A stretch of 64,000 nt of DNA from JACQFZ01 sp036381895 (GTDB taxonomy: Bacteria > Pseudomonadota > Gammaproteobacteria > Acidiferrobacterales > Sulfurifustaceae). A model generated the notes under the pieces. It searched no databases. It saw only the letters and a list, made by a program, of their open reading frames with translations, and was not told the DNA's origin. Position numbers and translations under genes: made by a program. Location of the stretch: contig DASVBY010000078.1 of the NCBI GenBank assembly GCA_036381895.1, forward strand, positions 1 through 64,000. Reading direction: 5' to 3'. Of this stretch, positions 27,961-37,254 are shown piece by piece (position 1 is the first letter of the stretch; each line of letters begins with the position of its first letter).

Positions 27961-29151
27961 ATGGATTTCAACTTCACCGAAGAGCAGACGGCACTGCAGG
28001 ATACGCTCCGGCGCTTCATCGCCAAGGAGTACGGCATCGAGCGGCGGCGCGAGATCGCGCGTTCCGCCGAAGGCTTCAGCCGCGACGCCTGGCGGCAGTA
28101 CGCCGAGTTCGGGGTCCTTGCCCTGCCCTTCCCGGAAGCCTACGGCGGCCTCGGCGGCTCGTCGGTCGATACGATGATCGTGATGGAAGCGTTCGGCGCC
28201 GGCCTCGTGCTCGAGCCGTACCTGCCGACGGTGGTGCTCGGCGGCGGGCTGGTGAGCGACAACGGCAGCGAGGCGCAGAAGCAGGCGCTGCTTCCCGCGA
28301 TCGCCGCGGGCGAGCTGCTCCTCGCGTTCGCGCACTACGAGCCCGGCGGCCGCTACGAGCTCGAGCGCGTGGCGACCCGCGCGAAGCCCGCGGGCGACGG
28401 CTGGACGCTCGACGGCGCGAAGTCGGTGGTGCTCCACGGGGCCGCCGCCGACAAGCTGATCGTTTCCGCCCGCACCCAGGGCAGCCCGGACGATCCGAAC
28501 GGCATCTCGCTCTTCATCGTCGACCGCAACGCGAACGGCCTCGCGGTGCGGGGCTATCCGACGCAGGACGGCGGCCGCGCCGCCGAAGTGGTACTGAAGG
28601 GCGTGCGCGTCGGCGCCGACGCCCTGCTCGGCCCGAAGGACCAGGCGCTCGCCGCCATCGAGCGCGCGATCGACCGCGCGAACGCGGCGCTTTGCGCCGA
28701 AGCGGTGGGGATCATGACCGCCCTCAACGCCGCGACGCTCGAGTATCTCAAGACCCGCAAGCAGTTCGGCGTCCCGATCGGCAAGTTCCAGGCGCTGCAG
28801 CACCGCATGGCGGACATGACCATCGCCGCCGAGCAGGCGCGCTCGATGATGTACCTCGCGGCGGTGAAGGCCGACGCGCGCGACGCCGCCGAGCGCCGCC
28901 GCGCGGTGGCCGGCGCCAAGGCCTACATCGCCCAGGCGGCGCGCTTCGTGGGCCAGCAGGCGGTGCAGCTGCACGGCGGCATGGGCGTGACCGACGAGCT
29001 CATCGTGAGCCACTGGTTCAAGCGCCTCACCATGATCAACGCGACCTTCGGCGACGCCGATTATCACCTCGGCCGTTTCAGCGACATGCTCCTCGCCGAG
29101 GCGCCCGCCGAGGCGCACACCGAAACGGAGCTCCGCGAGAAAGTCGGATAA
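27961..29151 (+). CDS. Acyl-CoA dehydrogenase, PimD/small-subunit-like
   Basis: A 396-aa acyl-CoA dehydrogenase, start MDFNFTEEQTALQDTLRRFI, 7 bp after the preceding gene. Landmarks are GVLALPFPEAYGGLGGSSVD, the loop FAHYEPGGRYELERVATRA, where the consensus TEP..GSD motif is replaced, and LHGGMGVTDELIVSHWFKR near the C-terminus. The altered substrate loop and the missing YGG..E..R end are typical of the small subunit of PimC/PimD-type pairs. That subunit may contribute only part of the active site. Expected partner: the upstream gene product. Confidence 0.91.
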   Translation: MDFNFTEEQTALQDTLRRFIAKEYGIERRREIARSAEGFSRDAWRQYAEFGVLALPFPEAYGGLGGSSVDTMIVMEAFGAGLVLEPYLPTVVLGGGLVSDNGSEAQKQALLPAIAAGELLLAFAHYEPGGRYELERVATRAKPAGDGWTLDGAKSVVLHGAAADKLIVSARTQGSPDDPNGISLFIVDRNANGLAVRGYPTQDGGRAAEVVLKGVRVGADALLGPKDQALAAIERAIDRANAALCAEAVGIMTALNAATLEYLKTRKQFGVPIGKFQALQHRMADMTIAAEQARSMMYLAAVKADARDAAERRRAVAGAKAYIAQAARFVGQQAVQLHGGMGVTDELIVSHWFKRLTMINATFGDADYHLGRFSDMLLAEAPAEAHTETELREKVG

Positions 29152-29293
29152 GGCCGTTCGACTGCCGGGCGCGCGGTCGCGCGATCGAGCGTTCGGACGC
29201 GGGCGGCGGCGTGCGCGCCGCCTCGCGGCCGGCGCCGGCGGCGGCGTTGCCGCCTTTCCCGATCAACCCGATACTCAGGCTGCCGCAGACGCC

Positions 29294-31099
29294 ATGCCAT
29301 CCAAGATCGTCAATCGCCGGGATCTCGAGTTCCAGCTCTATGAAGTGCTCGAAGCGGAGACGCTGACCGAACGGGCGCGCTACGCCGAGCATTCGCGCGA
29401 GACGTTCGACGCTGTGATCGACACGGCGCTCGCGATCGCCGAAGAGAAGTTCGCGCCGCACAACCGCAAAGCCGACGAGCACGAACCGACGTTCGACGGA
29501 ACCCGGGTGAGCATGATCCCCGAGGTCAAGGAGGCGCTCAAAGCGCTCGTCGGCGCCGGCTTCATCGCGGCGACGCACGACTACGAGCTCGGCGGCATGC
29601 AGCTTCCGGTGACCGTGGCGCAGGCCGCGCTCGCGCTGTTCAAGGGCGCCAACGTGGCCACGTCCGCCTACCCCTTCCTCACCATCGGCAACGCCAACGT
29701 CATTCACCGCTTCGGTTCCGAGGATCAGAAGCGGCGCTACCTGCCGAAGCTCCTGAGCGGCACCTGGTTCGGCACTATGGCGCTCACCGAACCGCAGGCC
29801 GGCTCCTCGCTCGCCGACATCGCCACCACGGCCACGCCCAACCCGGACGGCACCTACTCGATCCGCGGCAGCAAGATCTTCATCTCGGCCGGCGATCACG
29901 AGCTCACCGAGAACATCGTGCATCTGGTGCTCGCGAAGATTCCGGGCGGACCGCCGGGCGTGAAGGGAATTTCGCTCTTCATCGTGCCGAAGTACCGCGT
30001 GCTGGCGGACGGGAGCCTCGGTTCGCGCAACGACGTGACGCTCGCAGGCCTGATCCACAAGATGGGCTACCGCGGCACCACCTCGACGATGCTCTCCTTC
30101 GGCGAGAAGGGGCAGTGCGTCGGCGAGCTCGTCGGCGAGCCGCACCGCGGGCTCTCGTACATGTTCCACATGATGAACGAGGCGCGCATCGGCGTCGGCA
30201 TGGGCGCAGTGATGCTCGGGTACACCGGCTACCTGCACGCCCTCGAGTACGCGCGCGAGCGCCCGCAGGGCCGGCCGCTCGACGGCAAGGACCCGCAGGC
30301 GCGGCCGATCCCGATCGTACGCCACCCCGACGTGCGGCGCATGTTGCTCGCCGCGAAGAGCTACGTGGAGGGCGGGCTCGCGCTCGGCCTCTACGCCGCG
30401 CGGCTGGTCGACGAGCAGCGCACCGCACCCACGCCGGCCGCGCAGCACCAGGCCGGGCGGCTGCTCGATCTGCTGACGCCGGTGGTCAAGTCGTGGCCGT
30501 CGCAGTACTGTCTCGAGGCGAACAGCCTCGCGATCCAGGTGCACGGCGGCTACGGCTACACGCGCGAGTATCCCGTCGAGCAGTTCTACCGCGACAACCG
30601 CCTCAACCCGATCCACGAAGGCACCCACGGCATCCAGGCGCTCGACCTCCTCGGCCGCAAGACCGTGGTGGACGGCGGCGAGGGGCTCCGGGCCCTCGGC
30701 GCTGCGATGGCGCAGGACATCGAGCGCGCGCTCGGGCACGCCGACACGGCGCTGCAGCAATACGCCGCGGCGCTGCGGCAGACCTGGGAACGCCTGATGG
30801 CCGTCACCCGCCTCCTGACCGGCGGGCTGCGCGCCGATCCCGCCGGGACGCTCGCGAACGCCGCGGTCTACCTCGACGCCTTCGGCCACACCGTGGTCGC
30901 GTGGCTGTGGCTGCGCCAGGCGCTCGCCGCCGCGCGCGGACTCGCGCACGGTCCCGAGAGCGATCGGGATTTCTACCGCGGCAAGCTCGCCGCGGCGCGC
31001 TACTTCTTCCACTGGGAGCTCCCGAAGACCGGGCCGCAGCTCGATCTGCTCGAACGCCGCGACCGCACGTGTCTCGACGCGCAGCCCGAGTGGTTGTGA
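29294..31099 (+). CDS. Large (601-aa) acyl-CoA dehydrogenase with C-terminal extension
   Basis: 601 aa, clearly longer than the ~380-400 aa of ordinary acyl-CoA dehydrogenases; it belongs to the ~600-aa group with a helical C-terminal domain (FadE5/DmdC/VLCAD-like). Motifs: TMALTEPQAGSSLADI near residue 157, GSKIFISAGDHEL, VQVHGGYGYTREYPVEQ-type segment (IQVHGGYGYTREYPVEQFYR) near 413, and GTHGIQALDLLGRK. The C-terminal ~150 residues carry several amphipathic helices. It follows the PimC/PimD-like pair by 142 bp on the same strand and probably acts on a different chain length. Confidence 0.92.
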   Translation: MPSKIVNRRDLEFQLYEVLEAETLTERARYAEHSRETFDAVIDTALAIAEEKFAPHNRKADEHEPTFDGTRVSMIPEVKEALKALVGAGFIAATHDYELGGMQLPVTVAQAALALFKGANVATSAYPFLTIGNANVIHRFGSEDQKRRYLPKLLSGTWFGTMALTEPQAGSSLADIATTATPNPDGTYSIRGSKIFISAGDHELTENIVHLVLAKIPGGPPGVKGISLFIVPKYRVLADGSLGSRNDVTLAGLIHKMGYRGTTSTMLSFGEKGQCVGELVGEPHRGLSYMFHMMNEARIGVGMGAVMLGYTGYLHALEYARERPQGRPLDGKDPQARPIPIVRHPDVRRMLLAAKSYVEGGLALGLYAARLVDEQRTAPTPAAQHQAGRLLDLLTPVVKSWPSQYCLEANSLAIQVHGGYGYTREYPVEQFYRDNRLNPIHEGTHGIQALDLLGRKTVVDGGEGLRALGAAMAQDIERALGHADTALQQYAAALRQTWERLMAVTRLLTGGLRADPAGTLANAAVYLDAFGHTVVAWLWLRQALAAARGLAHGPESDRDFYRGKLAAARYFFHWELPKTGPQLDLLERRDRTCLDAQPEWL

Positions 31100-31124
31100 T
31101 CCGCAACAGGAACGCCGCTATCCC

Positions 31125-31574
31125 ATGACCGCCGATTCGATTCCTCCGGGGTTCACGCCTATCACCCGCACCGGTCCGTTTCTCGACCTGTTCGGCCCCG
31201 TTTACGTGAAGAGCGAAGACAGCTCGACGATCGTCGCCGTGCGCGTCGGCGACAAGCATTTGAACACGCTCGGCATCGCGCACGGCGGCATGCTCGTGAC
31301 GCTCGCCGACAGCGCTCTCGGCATCAATCTGTCGCGCGCGCTCGACGCGCCGCGCCCGATGGTGACCGTGAGCCTGTCGACCGATTTCCTGCAGCCCGCG
31401 CGGCGCGGCGACTGGCTCGAGGCGCACGTGCAAGTGCAGCGCGTCGGGGTGCATCTCGCGTTCGCGAGCTGCCACCTCAAGGTCGGCGATCGCCTGATCC
31501 TGCGGGCGAGCGGGGTGTTCGCGATCATCGGCTCCGACGTTCCCCTGCCCGCACGCGAGGGCTTCGACGGCTGA
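31125..31574 (+). CDS. PaaI-family hot-dog thioesterase
   Basis: A 149-aa hot-dog thioesterase with the family core HLNTLGIAHGGMLVTLADSA-like stretch near residues 45-63, then VTVSLSTDFLQPARRGDW and the VFAIIG strand. It should hydrolyse acyl-CoA esters. It lies 25 bp after the large dehydrogenase gene and 6 bp before the ComB-family gene, so it is co-transcribed with both. It is distinct in sequence from the thioesterase of the minus-strand operon. Confidence 0.88.
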   Translation: MTADSIPPGFTPITRTGPFLDLFGPVYVKSEDSSTIVAVRVGDKHLNTLGIAHGGMLVTLADSALGINLSRALDAPRPMVTVSLSTDFLQPARRGDWLEAHVQVQRVGVHLAFASCHLKVGDRLILRASGVFAIIGSDVPLPAREGFDG

Positions 31575-31580
31575 GCGCCG

Positions 31581-32303
31581 ATGGCCAAGATCCACGTCCT
31601 GCTGACGAAGAAGGAGCTCGACCGCGAGCGCCTGCCGGGCAAGGTCGTGGTCGTGCTCGATATCCTCTTCGCCACCACGTCGATCGTCGCGGCGCTCGCG
31701 CACGGCGCGGCCGAGGTCGTTCCGGCGCTCGACGGGGACGCGGCGCTCGCCGAAGCCCGGGGGCGCGATCCGGCGACCTGCGTGCTCGCCGGCGAGCTCA
31801 ATGCCGAAACCCTTCCCGGCTTCTGGCATCCGACGCCGCTCGCACTCATGCGCGCGGACATCGCCGGCAAGAGCTTGATCTACTGCACGACCAACGGCAC
31901 CGTGGCGCTGCACAAGTCCGCCCGGGCCGATCACGTGTACGCGGCCGCGCTCGTCAACGGCCGCGCGGTCGTCGAGCGCATCGTGCAGGCGCACGGCGAC
32001 GAGACCGTGCTCATCGTGTGCTCGGGGTCGGCGGACAACTTCAATCTCGAGGACTTCTACGGCGCCGGGCACTTCGTGTCGCTGTTCCGCCGGCTCGCCC
32101 CGGAACGCTACGAATACACCGACGCCGCCGCGGCGGCCGAGACCCTGTACGCGCACGCCGACGCCATGGAATGCCTCACCCGCGCGCGCGTCGGGCGCAT
32201 GATGCTCGAACGCCGGCTGGAGGACGAGATCCGCTTCGCCGCCCAGAAGGACCGCTTCGACGTCGTGCCCAAGCTCGCGAACGGGCTGCTGCGGCCGGTT
32301 TGA
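31581..32303 (+). CDS. 2-phosphosulfolactate phosphatase family (ComB-like) protein
   Basis: A 240-aa protein of the ComB family, the phosphatase that makes sulfolactate in coenzyme M synthesis of archaea. The recognised blocks are VVVLDILFATTSIVAAL (near residue 21), CVLAGELNAETLPGF, the highly conserved IYCTTNGTVALHKSARADHV near 100 and the AALVNGRAVVERI segment. The usual GN-SP motif after GF is replaced by WHPTPLAL. Coenzyme M is not expected here, so the substrate is unknown; bacterial ComB homologues are widespread and mostly uncharacterised. It begins 6 bp after the thioesterase gene, inside a beta-oxidation cluster, which is not an obvious place for sulfonate metabolism. Confidence 0.85.
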   Translation: MAKIHVLLTKKELDRERLPGKVVVVLDILFATTSIVAALAHGAAEVVPALDGDAALAEARGRDPATCVLAGELNAETLPGFWHPTPLALMRADIAGKSLIYCTTNGTVALHKSARADHVYAAALVNGRAVVERIVQAHGDETVLIVCSGSADNFNLEDFYGAGHFVSLFRRLAPERYEYTDAAAAAETLYAHADAMECLTRARVGRMMLERRLEDEIRFAAQKDRFDVVPKLANGLLRPV

Positions 32304-32505
32304 AGGAGTGAATACCGCAGAGCGCGCGGAGGCATTCGGGCCGGCGCGACCGCGCCCGAAACCGCCTGGCGCAATGCGGCGGCACGTTTTCTTCGGTGGA
32401 CGCGCCGTCGGGTCGCTGCGTGCGCTCGCGCCCCTTGCGCCTACGGCGCGGTTCGCGCGGCCCTGCAGTTAACATCGATCGCCGTCCGGCTATCGGGAGC
32501 TTCAT

Positions 32506-33390
32506 ATGCAGCACGAGTACGCGACGATCAACGGCATCAGGCTTCACTACGTCACCGCCGGCAGCGGACCGCTGATCCTGTTCCTGCACGGGTTTCCCGA
32601 ATTCTGGTACGCGTGGACGAAGCAGCTCGAGGAGTTCTCGCGCGACCATCGGGCGGTCGCACCCGATATGCGCGGCTACAACCTCTCGGAAAAGCCCGAG
32701 GGCGTCGAGGCGTACCGCGCCAAGCACCTGATCGAGGACGTGCGGCTGTTGATCGAGCACCTCGGCGGGCCGCCGTGCGTGCTCGTCGCCCACGACTGGG
32801 GCGGCGCCGTCGCCTGGAGCTTCGCGGCGGCGCACCCCGAGTATCTGTCGCATCTCGTGATCATCAACGCCCCGCACCCGGTTCCCTTCGCCCGTGCGCT
32901 GCGCGACGATCCCGAACAGATCGCGGCCAGCCAGTACATGCTGCTCCTGCGCGACCCGAAGGCCGAGCGCGTACTGTCGGAGAACGACTGCCGCCGGCTC
33001 GCGAACATGCTGACCGCGTTCGCCGACGGCCGCGCCGGCTGGCCTTCCGCGGCCGACCTCGCACGCTACCGCGAAGCCTGGTCGCAGCCGGGCGCGCTCA
33101 CCGCCGCGCTCAACTACTACCGCGCCTCCCCGCTCCACCCCCGGGCGCCCGACTCGCCCGGAGCCGCCGCGCTCGCGCTCGACCCGCGCCGGTTCACGGT
33201 CACCGTACCGACCCTCGTCGTCTGGGGCGAACGCGACCGGGCGCTGCGACCGGTGCTGCTCGACGGCCTGCACGAGGTCGTTCCGAACATGACGGTCACG
33301 CGCATCGCCGAAGGTTCGCACTGGGTGGTTCACGAGCATCCCGATCTCGTGAATAGGCTCATTCGCCGGTTCATCGCCGCCCCCGCGTAG
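32506..33390 (+). CDS. Alpha/beta hydrolase, epoxide hydrolase/dehalogenase-like
   Basis: A 294-aa alpha/beta hydrolase. HGFPEFWYAW near residue 28 supplies the HGFPE oxyanion motif, and the nucleophile elbow VAHDWGG contains an aspartate near residue 98, the pattern of epoxide hydrolases and haloacid/haloalkane dehalogenases. The acid lies near VWGERDRALRP and the catalytic histidine in GSHWVVHEHPD. A GGGAGC precedes the ATG. The 202-bp gap before it may hold a separate promoter. The substrate is unknown; an epoxide or ester formed during lipid breakdown would fit. Confidence 0.88.
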   Translation: MQHEYATINGIRLHYVTAGSGPLILFLHGFPEFWYAWTKQLEEFSRDHRAVAPDMRGYNLSEKPEGVEAYRAKHLIEDVRLLIEHLGGPPCVLVAHDWGGAVAWSFAAAHPEYLSHLVIINAPHPVPFARALRDDPEQIAASQYMLLLRDPKAERVLSENDCRRLANMLTAFADGRAGWPSAADLARYREAWSQPGALTAALNYYRASPLHPRAPDSPGAAALALDPRRFTVTVPTLVVWGERDRALRPVLLDGLHEVVPNMTVTRIAEGSHWVVHEHPDLVNRLIRRFIAAPA

Positions 33391-33460
33391 CCCGCGGCTG
33401 CGCGCGCGCCGGGTTTGTTGCTACCATGCGGCGTCCGCAACGTTACGAACGGGAACGGCC

Positions 33461-33919
33461 ATGCCCAAGACCGAGATAAAGAGCATCGATGAGCTGCGCC
33501 GCCAGGTCGGCCAGGACGTGGCGGTGAGCGACTGGCTCACCGTGACGCAGGAGCGCATCGACCGGTTCGCCGACGCCACCAGCGATCACCAGTGGATCCA
33601 CGTCGACCGCGAACGCGCGGCGCAGTCGCCGTTCGGCACCACCATCGCGCACGGCTTCCTCACGCTGTCGCTGATCCCGTACTTCACCAACGAGACGTTC
33701 ACGTTCCCGCCGTCGCGCATGACGATCAACTACGGCCTGAACCGGGTGCGCTTCACCGCGCCGGTGCGCAGCGGCAGCCGCGTGCGCGCGCGCTTTCGCC
33801 TGCTCGGCCTGGAAGATGTCCCGGGCGGCGTGCAGATGAACTGGCAGATCACGATCGAGCTCGAGGGCAGCGAGAAGCCCGCCTGCGTCGCGGAAACGAT
33901 CTCGCGCCGCTACGACTGA
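33461..33919 (+). CDS. MaoC-family (R)-specific enoyl-CoA hydratase
   Basis: A 152-aa MaoC-like hydratase with a single hot-dog domain. The hydratase-2 motif is intact: DATSDHQWIHVDRERA (Asp/His) followed by SPFGTTIAHGFLTLSL near residues 58-70. It hydrates trans-2-enoyl-CoA to (R)-3-hydroxyacyl-CoA, the reverse-handed alternative to the crotonase in the minus-strand operon, and might link beta-oxidation to polyhydroxyalkanoate precursors. No polyhydroxyalkanoate synthase is in the window. A CGGGAACGG precedes the ATG. Confidence 0.9.
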   Translation: MPKTEIKSIDELRRQVGQDVAVSDWLTVTQERIDRFADATSDHQWIHVDRERAAQSPFGTTIAHGFLTLSLIPYFTNETFTFPPSRMTINYGLNRVRFTAPVRSGSRVRARFRLLGLEDVPGGVQMNWQITIELEGSEKPACVAETISRRYD

Positions 33920-34002
33920 GCCGCGGTCGCACGTCCGATGTTGCACATGCAGTTTCGCACCGCTAGCCTGTGCGCCGACCGTAATCCTGCGGAGTGAGGA
34001 AC

Positions 34003-34983
34003 ATGAAAGCGCTGCTGTGTACCGAGCTCGGCTCGTTCGACAAGCTCACGGTCCAGGACGTGCCGTCGCCGCGCCCGGGCGCCGGTCAGGTGGTGGTCGA
34101 CGTGAAAGCGAGCTCGATCAACTTCCCGGACGCGCTCATGGTGAGGGGGCTGTACCAGGTGAAGCCGCCGCTGCCCTTCTCCCCGGGCGCCGAGCTCGCC
34201 GGCGTGGTGAAGGAGTTGGGCGCCGGCGTCACCCACTTCAAGCCGGGCGACCGCGTCGTCGGCTTCTGCGGCTGGGGCGGCTTCGCGGAGGAAGCGCTCG
34301 CACCGGCCGATCGGCTCATGCCGCTCCCTGCGGGCATGGACTTCGAGATCGCCGCCGCTTTCGGGCTCACCTACTGCACCTCGCTGCATGCGCTGCAGGA
34401 GTGCGGGCGGCTCGAGGCCGGCGAGACGCTGCTCGTGCTCGGCGCTGCGGGCGGCGTCGGCCTCGCCGCGGTCGAGATCGGCAAGATCATGGGCGCACGC
34501 GTGATCGCGGCGGCGTCGAGCGACGAGAAGCTCGCCGTGTGCCGCCAGGCGGGCGCGGACGAAACCATCAACTACAGCACGCAGGACCTCCGGCAGCGTC
34601 TCAAAGAGATCACGGGCGATGCGGGCGTGGACGTCGTGTACGACCCGGTCGGGGGCCCGTATTCGGAACCGGCGCTGCGATCCACCGGCTGGGGCGGGCG
34701 TTTCCTCGTCGTCGGCTTCGCCGCGGGCGAAATACCGAGAATCCCGCTGAACCTGGCGCTCCTCAAGGAGCGCTCGATCATCGGCGTCTACTGGGGCGAT
34801 TGGACACGGCACGATCCCGCCGGCCACCGGCGCAACGTCGAGCAGCTCGTGCGCTGGATGGCCGAGGGCAAGATCCGCCCGGTGATCAGCGAGCGCGTGG
34901 CGCTGCGCGACACGCCCGCCGCACTCGAGCGCCTCACGCAGCGCAAGGTGACCGGCAAGATTGTCGTGCTGCCGGAGGCCTGA
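34003..34983 (+). CDS. NADPH:quinone oxidoreductase-like zinc-free MDR
   Basis: A 326-aa zinc-independent medium-chain reductase of the quinone oxidoreductase (QOR) family. Motifs: SSINFPDALMVRGLYQ near residue 40, FSPGAELAGVVKELG, and the nucleotide-binding LVLGAAGGVGLAAVEIGK near 146. The ATG at 34003 is chosen because GGAGTGAGGAAC lies directly upstream. Such enzymes reduce quinones or conjugated enoyl/enone compounds with NADPH. It ends the plus-strand cluster and converges on the M48 peptidase gene. Confidence 0.9.
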   Translation: MKALLCTELGSFDKLTVQDVPSPRPGAGQVVVDVKASSINFPDALMVRGLYQVKPPLPFSPGAELAGVVKELGAGVTHFKPGDRVVGFCGWGGFAEEALAPADRLMPLPAGMDFEIAAAFGLTYCTSLHALQECGRLEAGETLLVLGAAGGVGLAAVEIGKIMGARVIAAASSDEKLAVCRQAGADETINYSTQDLRQRLKEITGDAGVDVVYDPVGGPYSEPALRSTGWGGRFLVVGFAAGEIPRIPLNLALLKERSIIGVYWGDWTRHDPAGHRRNVEQLVRWMAEGKIRPVISERVALRDTPAALERLTQRKVTGKIVVLPEA

Positions 34984-35078
34984 GCGGCGCGCGCTGCGGC
35001 GGCGGCGCTCGTCTCGACATCCGGACTTCTCCTGTCGTACGAAGCGAGCGCGCGTGGACCACGCGGCGCGGCGTTGAC

Positions 35079-35110
35079 GCCGCCGCGCGCGGAGCGCCGC
35101 GCGTGGCGGC
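35079..35110. terminator. GC-rich hairpin between convergent genes
   Basis: Two 12-base arms (35079-35090 and 35099-35110) pair with one G-U/mismatch around an 8-base loop. It sits between the stops of the reductase (plus) and the M48 peptidase (minus). There is no T-tract on either side, so it is not a canonical intrinsic terminator; it could still pause polymerase or protect 3' ends. Confidence 0.4.
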
Positions 35111-35115
35111 GCCCG

Positions 35116-36132
35116 CTAGCTCCCGCCGCGAAACCGCCGCAGACGCTCTGCGGTCGGCGGATGCGACGACAGGTACGCCAGCGCACCGCCTGGCCCCCGG
35201 CGCTGCTGCTCGAGGCGCTCCATGAGATTCGCGAAGTGCGCCGGCTCGATGCCGCGGCGCGTCAGGTATTCGTAGGCGTACCGATCCGCCTCGTGCTCGA
35301 ACGCCTGCGAGTACTGCGCCTCGACGAGCAGCGTCGGGAGTGCTGCCACCATCGCCGACGTCGAGGACACGTCGCCCGTTAGCAGCACCGCCAGCAAGCC
35401 CATCGCGGAGCTCTGCAGCGCCCGTCGCAGTCCGTGGCGATGCGCCACGTGCCCGAACTCGTGCGCGAGCACCGCGATCACTTCCTCGTCGCGCTGCGCG
35501 AGCTGCACCAGCTCGTCGGTCAGCACGATGGCGCCGGAGGGCAGCGCCAGCGCATTGGCGCCGATGCGCCCGCCGCTGCGGAAGTGCAGCGTATAGCTGA
35601 AGCCCTGCGGCTGCTCGGCCGCCATGCGCGCGAAATGCCCGGCGAGCCGTTCGCGCGTTTCCGCTTCGAGCGCCGATGGGCGCAGCACGGCACGGTCCAG
35701 CAGCTCGAGCGCGCTCGCGCCGATCGCCGCGTTGGTCTCGACCGGGAGCGCGAACGCCACCGCCCGCGCGGCCTCCGGGATGCCGAAGCGCACGAGCATC
35801 CACGAGAATGCGACGACCGCGGCGAGCGCGACGAGAATGTAGCGCGCCCGGCTTTCGAGCGCGTACAGGAAGCGCGGCGCCCGCGCACGCCCGAACGCCG
35901 CGAGCAGCCGGTCGACCGCGTCGTTGTCCGGCGTCTCGAAGCGCGCGCCGTCCGGGAAGACGAATGCGCGCGGGATATTGCCGACGCGTTCGCTGATCCG
36001 CAGCTCGCGGATGGAGGCGCGCGGAAGCCCGGCATCGTCGAACCAGACGGCACCGTCGCGGCCGAGGTGCAGCACCGCCGGGCGGCCGCGCGACGTGCGC
36101 CCGTCGTAGTAGATTCCGGCGAGCCGGCTCAT
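35116..36132 (-). CDS. M48 family metalloprotease, membrane-anchored
   Basis: A 338-aa protein. The N-terminal ~95 residues are a small domain beginning MSRLAGIYYDG; a single transmembrane segment follows (YILVALAAVVAFSWMLVRFG, near residue 100). The C-terminal M48 peptidase domain has the zinc motif HEFGH (in VLAHEFGHVAHRHG) and the downstream glutamate in EHEADRYAYEYL. Its start overlaps the DUF898 gene stop by 4 bp, so the two are coupled; I recall this pair as a common arrangement. A membrane-protein quality-control role like HtpX or BepA is an inference. Confidence 0.9.
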   Translation of the reverse strand: MSRLAGIYYDGRTSRGRPAVLHLGRDGAVWFDDAGLPRASIRELRISERVGNIPRAFVFPDGARFETPDNDAVDRLLAAFGRARAPRFLYALESRARYILVALAAVVAFSWMLVRFGIPEAARAVAFALPVETNAAIGASALELLDRAVLRPSALEAETRERLAGHFARMAAEQPQGFSYTLHFRSGGRIGANALALPSGAIVLTDELVQLAQRDEEVIAVLAHEFGHVAHRHGLRRALQSSAMGLLAVLLTGDVSSTSAMVAALPTLLVEAQYSQAFEHEADRYAYEYLTRRGIEPAHFANLMERLEQQRRGPGGALAYLSSHPPTAERLRRFRGGS

Positions 36133-37133
36133 ACCCCGATCGCGAGATCGAACATCTCCCCGATCTCCTCGCCCGTGCTCGTCACCTTCTGCTGCTCGCC
36201 GGCGGCGAACGCATCGAGCTCGCCGGCCGCCAGGAGCTGCAGATGCTCGATGCGATACCTGGCGAGGCGGACCTTGGCCCAGGGAATGTACAGCCCGAGC
36301 GTGAGTGCGATGCCGACGAGGTTCGTCAGGTGCAGCAGCGCCAGGTCGCGGGCGCGCTGGTCGCTGCGCAGACGATGCGGACCGATGCGGCTGTGGTTGT
36401 AGACCAGGTTGGCGAGGTGCGCGCTCAGATACGAGTGCAGGCCGAGGTAGAACAGTCCGCCGACGGCGAGCACGAGCGGCAGCGAGATCCGCGCGAGCCC
36501 GTACACCACCATCCCGCCGCCGACCAGCAGCACCAGTATCGGCACGAACAGCTCGTAGAAGTCGCGCGTGCGCGCGCTGAACGTGAACGGCGTCGTGCCG
36601 TACATGGTGTTGCCGATCACGACCTCCTTCTGCCGCCGCACGATGTACGGATAGATCAGCCCGAACGTGAAAGGGATCAGCATCGGCATCCACAGGAATG
36701 CCCCCGCCGCTTCCCGGTACTTGCCTTTGAAATCGAAGCGTATGTTGCGAAACGCCGTGTTGCGGGCGCGAAAGGCGAGCGACCGGACGACCAGCCACGG
36801 CATGGCGCCCGCGAACACGAGCGACAGCACCATCGCCGCCGGCGGATAGAACTCGTTGGCGGCGCTGTAGGCGACGAATACGCCGAAGGCGATGAGGCGC
36901 CCGCGCAGGATGACGCGCGGGTCGGCCAGATACTCGAACGCCGCGTCGCCGAGCCGGGTGTTGCCGTAGAAGTAGCGCTGCCGGCGCACCTTGGCCCAGG
37001 CAGAGTAGATGCCGAGAGTGAGAATGGTGAGCAGGATGTTGACGATCCAGATCCGGAAATACTCGCCCCCGCGCCCGTGAAACGCGAACGGCATCGCGCG
37101 CCGCGCGCTCGCGGCCGCCGCCGTGGCTTGCAT
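36129..37133 (-). CDS. DUF898 (YjgN-like) membrane protein
   Basis: A 334-aa multi-spanning membrane protein of the YjgN/DUF898 family. The repeated family pattern is visible twice: ILTLGIYSAWAKVRRQRYFY near residue 37 and ALTLGLYIPWAKVRLARYRI near 288. Six or more hydrophobic segments lie between. The function is unknown. A strong AAGGGGAGGTTTC lies before the ATG and a TATACT box about 40 bp upstream. It is coupled to the following M48 peptidase gene. Confidence 0.9.
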   Translation of the reverse strand: MQATAAAASARRAMPFAFHGRGGEYFRIWIVNILLTILTLGIYSAWAKVRRQRYFYGNTRLGDAAFEYLADPRVILRGRLIAFGVFVAYSAANEFYPPAAMVLSLVFAGAMPWLVVRSLAFRARNTAFRNIRFDFKGKYREAAGAFLWMPMLIPFTFGLIYPYIVRRQKEVVIGNTMYGTTPFTFSARTRDFYELFVPILVLLVGGGMVVYGLARISLPLVLAVGGLFYLGLHSYLSAHLANLVYNHSRIGPHRLRSDQRARDLALLHLTNLVGIALTLGLYIPWAKVRLARYRIEHLQLLAAGELDAFAAGEQQKVTSTGEEIGEMFDLAIGV

Positions 37134-37172
37134 GAAACCTCCCCTTGGTTTTGGTTAGAGTCGTTTCAATGC

Positions 37173-37178
37173 AGTATA
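37173..37178 (-). promoter_or_regulatory. Candidate -10 box for DUF898-M48 operon
   Basis: TATACT on the minus strand, about 40 bp upstream of the DUF898 ATG and in an AT-rich patch (37140-37180). No recognisable -35 at 17 bp, so the assignment rests on the -10 alone. Confidence 0.4.
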
Positions 37179-37254
37179 GCCGCCGGAACCGGGCAGCGCG
37201 GGGGCGGTGACACGTGATCGGCGAGCAGCGGCGGGTAGACCCGCGCGCGTGCGT

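Noticed and set aside
31581..32303. Inferring coenzyme M biosynthesis
   Set aside because: Only the ComB-family gene is present; ComA, ComC and others are absent from the window.
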